Source: Myxococcales bacterium
Lineage (GTDB): Bacteria > Myxococcota_A > SURF-8
Reading direction: 5' to 3'
Assembly (NCBI GenBank): GCA_003598065.1
Contig: QZKR01000028.1
Coordinates: forward strand, 1 to 64,000
Length of the DNA stretch: 64,000 nucleotides
In this document: piece by piece, positions 57,826-64,000 of the stretch
How positions within the stretch are numbered: position 1 is the stretch's first letter
How the letters are laid out: each line of letters starts with the position of its first letter
Program-made: the position numbers and the translations under genes
The notes under the pieces: model-generated
The model's database searches: none
The model's input: the letters and a program-made list of their open reading frames with translations, nothing else
What the model was told of the DNA's origin: nothing

Positions 57826-59547
57826 ATGCAGTTTTCGCCAAAGTGGTCTCTATGGATTCTTGCCGGAGCGGCGATCGTTCTTTGCGCCTGCGGCTCGGTT
57901 GAGTCGGGGACGGACGGCGATTCTGGTCCCTATGCCGATGACGACTCGCTCTTTGATTGGGAACCGGACCTCGATCCGGGCGACCTGACCGATGACGAAC
58001 CCGACGGCGATCCGGCCGAAGACACCGACGCGGCGGATGCCGATTTGTCGGATGGCGACGAGGCCGACGGCGACCTGCCGACGGATGGCGATGCGACCGA
58101 TGGCGATACCCCTGACGGCGATACGGCCGACGGTGATCTTCCGGACGGCGACGACGACGCGGCGGAGCAGGTTGACGACGATATTTCCGAAGCGGTTGAG
58201 GACGTCGAAACGGCCGATGAATCGGACGAACCGCCGCTGGTCTGGGACGCGGGGTTGCTCCGCGACAAGCAGACGATCGGCTGCACATTTGAAAACCAGC
58301 GCACGGCGATGAAGGACGGCGTGCTGCTCGACCTCTGGGACGTGTCGTACATCTCCTACGAATCCATCGATTCCCAACTGCAGCCGATTCTCATCCGCGG
58401 CTTCGCCGCCAAGCCGGCGGGCGATTCCGGCCCCATGCCCGGCTTGGTCCTCGCCCATGGCCTCGGCGGCTGCACGAGCGAAAGCAACGCCCCGGGGCTG
58501 GCGGCGCTGACCGGTATGGCCGTTCTCGCCTATACGGGACCCGGCGGGTCGGGCGACGGCTGCGTGACGTCCGAAGGGCTGCCGGCGGGGCACGACAGCA
58601 GCCGGCGGCTGTTCGATACGATTCCCGACCCGCGCGGCTCGTGGTTCTGGGCCCACGCGGTCGCCGCGATGCGCGGTCTTACCTGCCTCTCCACGCGCCC
58701 CGAGGTGGACGATAACCGCCTTGGCATGACCGGCTTCTCCGCCGGCGGCGTCGTCACCCTGATTTCCGCCGCGGTTGATAGCCGCATCAAGGCCGCCGTG
58801 CCGCTTTCCGGTACGGGGGCATGGGACGTGGCCATGCAGTCGCCGGCGGCGTGGCAGTATGCGCTGCTGTCCCAGGCCGGGCTCACGACGTCCAGCCCCG
58901 AGTGGCGGGTGCTGCAAGCGGAGATCGTCCCGCACTCGCTTCTGCCGCGGACGCAGGCCAAGATCCTCATGACCAACGGCTCGACGGACGAGTTTTTCCC
59001 GCTTACGGCGCACGTGGCCACCTACGCCGCCATCCCCGGCGACGACAAGCGCACGGCGATCGCCGCCAACTTCGACCACGGCTGCTATTCCCTCACCGGC
59101 ATCGAGAGCGCGGCGAACATCGAGACCCGCGCCGAGCGGGTGGGGGCGGGCAACCAGCGCGCCTGGTTCAGGCACTGGTTCGGCACGGACGGCGACTATT
59201 CCTACTACCCCATGACGCCGGCGGTCAGCGTGACGCCGATCGGCGCGGCGATGTACGCTACGGCCGTCGTCGATAGCGGCGGCGGCAAGCTGAACGTGGA
59301 GAGCGTCAAGTTCTGGTGGAGCAACGACGACGCTTTCTACTTCGGCTCGGTGGATCTCACGGAATCCGGCGGCGGCCTGTGGGGCAAGGAAGTGCTCGCG
59401 ACGTTGCAGGCGAATACGGTCTACTTCGTCGAAGTGACCTACAAAACGCAGGACTGGTTTTTCCCGGAGCGCTTCATTCTCACGAGCGCGCCCGTCGTCC
59501 CGGCCAGTCCGGCGCCGCACATCCGCGACATCGTAAACTGCCTGTAG
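57826..59547 (+). CDS. DGD-repeat lipoprotein with alpha/beta hydrolase (dienelactone hydrolase/prolyl oligopeptidase-like) domain
   Basis: Lipobox IVLCAC; DGD tract; LGMTGFSAGGVVTLISAAVDSRIKAAVPLSG; start at 57826 within longer ORF. Confidence 0.87.
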   Translation: MQFSPKWSLWILAGAAIVLCACGSVESGTDGDSGPYADDDSLFDWEPDLDPGDLTDDEPDGDPAEDTDAADADLSDGDEADGDLPTDGDATDGDTPDGDTADGDLPDGDDDAAEQVDDDISEAVEDVETADESDEPPLVWDAGLLRDKQTIGCTFENQRTAMKDGVLLDLWDVSYISYESIDSQLQPILIRGFAAKPAGDSGPMPGLVLAHGLGGCTSESNAPGLAALTGMAVLAYTGPGGSGDGCVTSEGLPAGHDSSRRLFDTIPDPRGSWFWAHAVAAMRGLTCLSTRPEVDDNRLGMTGFSAGGVVTLISAAVDSRIKAAVPLSGTGAWDVAMQSPAAWQYALLSQAGLTTSSPEWRVLQAEIVPHSLLPRTQAKILMTNGSTDEFFPLTAHVATYAAIPGDDKRTAIAANFDHGCYSLTGIESAANIETRAERVGAGNQRAWFRHWFGTDGDYSYYPMTPAVSVTPIGAAMYATAVVDSGGGKLNVESVKFWWSNDDAFYFGSVDLTESGGGLWGKEVLATLQANTVYFVEVTYKTQDWFFPERFILTSAPVVPASPAPHIRDIVNCL

Positions 59548-59675
59548 CGCCTGTAGCGGAAGCCTTTCGTCGCGCCGAACGTTTCCGCCTCTTGCCCGTT
59601 TTCGCGGGATCGTGCTAGGGTGGCGCTGGTCAAAAGACGACGCGGCCGACTTTGGAAGCGACGCAGGAGGGGCGC

Positions 59676-60350
59676 ATGGAGATCATCACGCCGTCGGCGG
59701 TCATCGAGACGCCGGAAAGCCACATCGAGGATTACGCCAGACTGCTCGAACGCTTCGGCCGCACGAGCCATCCGACGGACGGCCCGATCAGCGACGAATC
59801 CGCCTCGGCCTTCCTGCGCCGCTACGCCATCGAACTCGGGCACGAATCGCTCCTGGAGCATTGCGTCGTCTCGGCGCGCTTCATCTGCGACCGCTCCGCC
59901 TCGCATCAGCTCGTGCGCCACCGCCTCGGCTCCTACACCCAGGAGTCGCAGCGCGTCTCCGATTACTCGGCTTCCGGCATCCGGGTGATCTGCCCGCCGA
60001 CGATCCGCCAGGACGCGGCGCGCTTCACGGCGTGGAAAGATGCGGTCGAACGGGCGGAGTCCGCCTATCGGACCCTGCTGGCCGCCGGCGCGCCGCCGGA
60101 AGACGCCCGCGCCGTGCTTCCCAACTGCACGAAGACGGAACTGGTGGCCACTTTCAATTTGCGTCAGTGGCGGCATGTCTTCATCCAGCGGGCGCTCAAT
60201 CCCCGCGCCCAGTGGCAGATCCGCGAATTGATGACCGATCTGCTCAAGCAGCTGGTGGGGCTGTTGCCGTCGGTGTTCGGCGATCTGCAGCAGAAGATTC
60301 TCTATCGGCTTGTTTTCGAGGATACGAAGAACATCCCGGCCAAGGACTGA
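59676..60350 (+). CDS. thyX: FAD-dependent thymidylate synthase ThyX
   Basis: RHRLGSYTQESQRVSDY (RHRxxSxxxxSxR motif); LPNCTKTELVATFNLRQWRHVFIQR. Confidence 0.95.
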   Translation: MEIITPSAVIETPESHIEDYARLLERFGRTSHPTDGPISDESASAFLRRYAIELGHESLLEHCVVSARFICDRSASHQLVRHRLGSYTQESQRVSDYSASGIRVICPPTIRQDAARFTAWKDAVERAESAYRTLLAAGAPPEDARAVLPNCTKTELVATFNLRQWRHVFIQRALNPRAQWQIRELMTDLLKQLVGLLPSVFGDLQQKILYRLVFEDTKNIPAKD

Positions 60351-60411
60351 GCCGCGCTCCGCGCCGCAGCAGGGTGGCGTCCACATCTCTCCGGTTGTTT
60401 TGTTTTAGATG

Positions 60412-60475
60412 TAGGATGGGCAATTGCCTTGCCCATCAAAAGATAAAGATGGGCATAACAAATGCCCATCCTACG
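60412..60475. repeat. Compound palindromic repeat GTAGGATGGGCA...TGCCCATCCTAC with two internal hairpins
   Basis: GATGGGCAATTGCCTTGCCCATC and GATGGGCATAACAAATGCCCATC nested in a 12-bp outer inverted repeat. Confidence 0.82.
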
Positions 60476-60484
60476 CAACTTACA

Positions 60485-60525
60485 GAAGGGGAAAACGCGT
60501 GGAGCAGGTTGAAAAACCTGCTCCA
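60485..60525. repeat. Palindromic intergenic repeat, copy 2 (GAAGGGGAAAACGCG-TGGAGCAGGTT-GAAA-AACCTGCTCCA)
   Basis: Matches element at 4729-4769 including left flank. Confidence 0.8.
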
Positions 60526-60554
60526 ACGAGGTGAATCGAACGGCCTTTTGCCGC

Positions 60555-61214
60555 TTATTCTTCCGCCGGTTGGGGAAACTTCGGGCTGGTGGAAAAGTCA
60601 TACTGGCCCTGCAACCCTTCCACGCCCTTCAGATCGACGTAATACCGCAGGTAATACACGGTTGCGCCGTCGGTGATCTTGAAATAGTAATAGGTCTGTT
60701 CCTCGACGTCGATGCGCTCTACGGCGTCGAAGGGGCCGACATAGGGCAGCGAACCGTTGTCGGCCGCCAGCCGCGACTTGCTCCACGCCGCCTGCACCTG
60801 CCGCGACAGGTCGCCGTATCCCAGTTCGAAGCCGTAAAACGTATAGCCGAGATTGGTGGCCGAGGTCGCCGACATCCGGTCGGCCACCGTCCGCCACGTC
60901 CCGTCGCCCGGCGCGCCGTCGTCCGTGTGCGCGGAGGGAGTAAGCGCGACGCCGCCGTCCTTGGGGAAAGCGGCCTCGCCGCTGAAGGTCTCCGCGTCGT
61001 CGATGGGTTCTTCGGCGTCGGCATCCGCCTCGTCGTCGCCGTCTTCGCCGGAGGCTTCCGCGTCGTCGTCCGTATCGCCGTCCAAGCCGTCGTCGTCGCC
61101 GTCCGCGCCGTCGCCGTCCGTGTCGATGTCCGTCTCGCCGCAAGCCGCCACAAGCGCGGCCGTCAAAACGAGGACTACCCACCAGCATCCGATAGCGCGC
61201 TTGAACATCGTCAA
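60555..61214 (-). CDS. DGD-repeat lipoprotein, small mature domain of unknown function
   Basis: Lipobox ALVAAC; TDGDGADGDDDGLDGDTDDD tract. Confidence 0.82.
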   Translation of the reverse strand: MTMFKRAIGCWWVVLVLTAALVAACGETDIDTDGDGADGDDDGLDGDTDDDAEASGEDGDDEADADAEEPIDDAETFSGEAAFPKDGGVALTPSAHTDDGAPGDGTWRTVADRMSATSATNLGYTFYGFELGYGDLSRQVQAAWSKSRLAADNGSLPYVGPFDAVERIDVEEQTYYYFKITDGATVYYLRYYVDLKGVEGLQGQYDFSTSPKFPQPAEE

Positions 61215-61328
61215 CCTCCATGATCCGAGCGGTCGTTTTGCTCAGCCGAAGTCGTCGCTTGCAGGGCGGTATTATACCACCAAGTTCGGTTTGGGAGGAA
61301 TTATGCGAATCGGCCGGAGCCGAAGGCG

Positions 61329-61363
61329 ACCGCGCCCGCTCCGGCAAGCGAAGCGGGCGCGGT
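61329..61363. terminator. Hairpin downstream of catalase gene
   Basis: Perfect 12-bp stem ACCGCGCCCGCT/AGCGGGCGCGGT with 11-nt loop; no clear T-run. Confidence 0.55.
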
Positions 61364-61402
61364 GGCTTGTTCTGGCGAAGTCAAATCAGAGCAGGCTTGC
61401 GG

Positions 61403-62914
61403 TCATTGAGCGGTCTGCCTGACCCGCTCTTCCTGCGACAGCGCGGCCAGCCGCTTGATGTCCTCGATATTCAATCCCAGCCCTTTGGCGACGCGCTCGC
61501 CGTACTCGGCGTCCGCCTTGTAGAAGAGCGCAGTCTGGCGGAGCTGGAGCCGCTTCCGTGCGTTTCCGAGATGAGCGACGATGTTGCCGACCAGCCGGGC
61601 GCGTTCCGCTTCGTTCATGACCTTGCGGAACAGGTCGCCCGCCTGAACGAAATCCACGTCGCCGGCCTTGTATTCGTAACGGGCCGCCATCCCGCCGACA
61701 TCGACGGGCGGCGCGGCGACGGCGGGGTCCGGCGTCGGGCCTCCGAAACTGTTCGGCCAGTAGTTGGGGCCGCCGCCGCCGTTCGCGTCGGAGCGCATGA
61801 AGCCGTCGCGCTGGTAGCTGTTCTCCTTGGCGGCCTTGGGCGAGTTGACGGGCAGCAGATGAAAATTGGGGCCGAGCCGGTGGCGGTGGGTGTCGTGGTA
61901 GCTGAACAGGCGGCCTTGCAGCAGCTTGTCCGGCGACGGCCCGATGCCGGGAACGAAGTTGCCGGGGGAAAAGGCCGACTGCTCCACCTCGGCGAAGTAA
62001 TTCTGCGGGTTGCGATCGAGGACCATTCGGCCGAAGGGCTGGAGCGGGAAATCCTTGTGCGGCCAGACCTTGGTGATGTCGAAGGGTTCGAAACGGTAGC
62101 TCTTCGCCTGTTCCGGCGTCATGATCTGCGCGTAAACCTTCCACGCCGGGGCATCCCCCTTGGCGATGCTTTGGAACAGGTCGCGGGTGGCGTGGTCCGG
62201 GTCTTCGCCGGCGAGCTTCGTCGCCTCTTCGCGGGTCAGGCTTTTGACGCCCTGCTCGGTCTTGAAGTGGATCTTCACCCACCAGTACTCGCCCTTGGCG
62301 TTGTACCACATGAAGGCGTGCCCGCTGAAGCCGTTCATGTGGCGGTAGCTGAACGGCGTGCCGCGATCCGAGAAGAGAACCGTGACCTGGTGGATCGATT
62401 CCGGAGTCAAGGACAGAAAATCCCAGACCATGTCCGGGTCCTTCAAGTTGCTGGCCGGGAGGCGTTTCTGCGTGTGGATGAAGTCCGGGAATTTCATCGC
62501 GTCGCGAATGAAGAAGACCGGCGTGTTGTTGCCGACGAAGTCGTAATTGCCTTCCTCGGTGTAGAACTTCACAGCGAAGCCGCGCGGATCGCGCTCGGAG
62601 TCGGCGGAGCCTTTTTCGCCGCCGACGGTGGAGAAGCGCGCGAACACCTCCGTGCGCTTGCCGACCTGGGAAAGGAATCTGGCGCGGGTGTACGTGGAAA
62701 GGTCGTGCGTGACCTCGAAGGTCCCGTAAGCCCCGGCCCCCTTGGCATGCACGACGCGTTCGGGGATGCGTTCGCGATCGAAATGGGCCAGCTTGTCCAG
62801 GAGGTGTATATCTTGGATGAGCGTCGGCCCCTTGTCGCCGGCGGTCAACGAATGCAGATCGTTGTCCACCGGCATTCCGGCGCTAGTGGTCAGGGTGTTC
62901 TTGTCCTTGGCCAT
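61403..62914 (-). CDS. katA: Monofunctional haem catalase
   Basis: [93 protein letters not shown]. Confidence 0.98.
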   Translation of the reverse strand: MAKDKNTLTTSAGMPVDNDLHSLTAGDKGPTLIQDIHLLDKLAHFDRERIPERVVHAKGAGAYGTFEVTHDLSTYTRARFLSQVGKRTEVFARFSTVGGEKGSADSERDPRGFAVKFYTEEGNYDFVGNNTPVFFIRDAMKFPDFIHTQKRLPASNLKDPDMVWDFLSLTPESIHQVTVLFSDRGTPFSYRHMNGFSGHAFMWYNAKGEYWWVKIHFKTEQGVKSLTREEATKLAGEDPDHATRDLFQSIAKGDAPAWKVYAQIMTPEQAKSYRFEPFDITKVWPHKDFPLQPFGRMVLDRNPQNYFAEVEQSAFSPGNFVPGIGPSPDKLLQGRLFSYHDTHRHRLGPNFHLLPVNSPKAAKENSYQRDGFMRSDANGGGGPNYWPNSFGGPTPDPAVAAPPVDVGGMAARYEYKAGDVDFVQAGDLFRKVMNEAERARLVGNIVAHLGNARKRLQLRQTALFYKADAEYGERVAKGLGLNIEDIKRLAALSQEERVRQTAQ

Positions 62915-62932
62915 AACCGTTCTCCTTTCCAG

Positions 62933-63412
62933 TTACTTTGTTTTACGGCTAGTTCGGTTGCGTTCCTTCCGTTGCGCGCATCGCGAACACAAGCCCCGCA
63001 GCTCGACGTGCGCCGTCCGCACGAAGCCCATCGCCGCAACGTCTTTCGGCGGCGGCAAGGCATCGAACGCCGGATGATGGAAATCGCGGGCCAGACCGCA
63101 CTCCGTACACACGAAATGATGATGAGGGCTCATGTTCGCATCGAACCGCACCCGTTCCCGAGACAACCCCACGGCGCTGATCAGGCCGAGATCGACGAGC
63201 AGCCAGAGGGTGCGGTACACCGTGTCGAGCGAGACCGTTGGGAGGCGCTTGCGGACGCCGCGATGGATCGCCTCCGCGTCGGGGTGCTCGCCGCTTTTCG
63301 CCACTTCGCGGAAAATCTCCAGGCGCTGCATCGTCAGTTTCACGCGTGCGCTCCGGCACGTTTCCGTGAAGCGCTCGATCCTCCGACGAACTTCCTCCCG
63401 CTCCGTTTCCAT
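62933..63412 (-). CDS. perR: Fur family regulator, PerR-like
   Basis: RVKLTMQRLEIFREV; HPDAEAIHRGV; HHHFVCTECGLARDF and CSRC zinc site; adjacent to catalase. Confidence 0.87.
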   Translation of the reverse strand: METEREEVRRRIERFTETCRSARVKLTMQRLEIFREVAKSGEHPDAEAIHRGVRKRLPTVSLDTVYRTLWLLVDLGLISAVGLSRERVRFDANMSPHHHFVCTECGLARDFHHPAFDALPPPKDVAAMGFVRTAHVELRGLCSRCAQRKERNRTSRKTK

Positions 63413-63427
63413 TAAATGATTCCTAAG

Positions 63428-63442
63428 TAGTAATCATTACTA
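63428..63442. promoter_or_regulatory. PerR-box-like palindrome TAGTAAT-C-ATTACTA
   Basis: Perfect 7-1-7 inverted repeat 16 nt upstream of perR start; same architecture as the PerR box TTATAATnATTATAA. Confidence 0.78.
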
Positions 63443-63754
63443 AATAGGAAAAAACCATTAATTGAGTTGGATGTCAAGTCCTTTTTGAATCCGTAAAACT
63501 CTGCTGCGGAAAAATCTCGCTTCTCAAGGCGGTCGGAATGCCGCCTCGCGCCGAGTTCAGCGCCCGAAAGGGCCGTCAATATCAAAAGATTCGGGGCTTT
63601 TCGAATTTCTTGACCACGCCGAAGGGAAGGTTATACTTGCATGAACTTTTGGATCGCATTAAGATTAATCGACCGCCACGGCATCGGACCTTCTCTTGCG
63701 TCGATCCAAGAGCATGACGCCATTTCAATCAACTCGGTGAAGGAGCAGTCAGAC

Positions 63755-64000
63755 CATGTCGCACAGGGTGTCATTCCATGTATTAGTCGCATTGCTGCTG
63801 TCGTTCGGAGCGGCGGCGCTGCCCGCGCCCGCCTTCGCTCAAAGCCAGATCGCCGTGGTGCAGGATTTGTACAACAACGTTCTGCAATTCCCTAAAAGCG
63901 GCGCGCCGACGATGATGAACGCCGCCAAGGGATTTTACGCCTCGGGCAATCCGGACGATTTCGATTTCCTGTTCGTTTTCCTGCAGGGACAAGGGACGTT
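63755..64000 (+). CDS. Secreted protein of unknown function (partial, runs off window)
   Basis: Signal peptide MSHRVSFHVLVALLLSFGAAALPAPAFAQS; open to window end; absent from ORF track because it has no stop. Confidence 0.72.

Noticed and set aside
1-64000. Prophage, integrase, transposase, toxin-antitoxin, restriction or known anti-phage systems
   Set aside because: No recognisable recombinase, capsid, TA or defence proteins among the ORFs

Overview
64 kb of GC-rich, Gram-negative, deltaproteobacteria/Myxococcota-like chromosome. The taxon is inferred from gene content only. Ordinary modules: an acyl-CoA/leucine-type catabolic operon (biotin carboxylase, carboxyltransferase, two acyl-CoA dehydrogenases, TetR); a MFP-RND-TolC efflux operon; an ispE-spoVG-tRNA-Gln-prs-rplY-pth housekeeping cluster; icd; lpd; a pgsB-pgsC-pgsW poly-gamma-glutamate-type cluster; HU; cysK; an ECF sigma/anti-sigma pair; NUDIX; thyX; and a perR-catalase pair. 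The standout feature is a set of 13 exported proteins scattered on both strands. Twelve have a lipobox signal peptide and one has a MYXO-CTERM-like C-terminal anchor. Their mature domains are unrelated: C25 gingipain-like protease, metallophosphoesterase, PHB-depolymerase-like hydrolase, DUF2961/GH172-like, tandem truncated haemoglobins, multihaem cytochrome, alpha/beta hydrolase and unknown domains. Each has an acidic tract built on the pentapeptide xxDGD, almost always between the membrane anchor and the folded domain. I propose this as a common stalk or surface-localisation module. Secondary leads are new repeat domains, near-identical minisatellites inside the DGD tracts, a PerR-box-like palindrome, a FadR/TetR-like operator, an acyl-CoA dehydrogenase apparently lacking a catalytic Glu, and small intergenic palindromic repeats.
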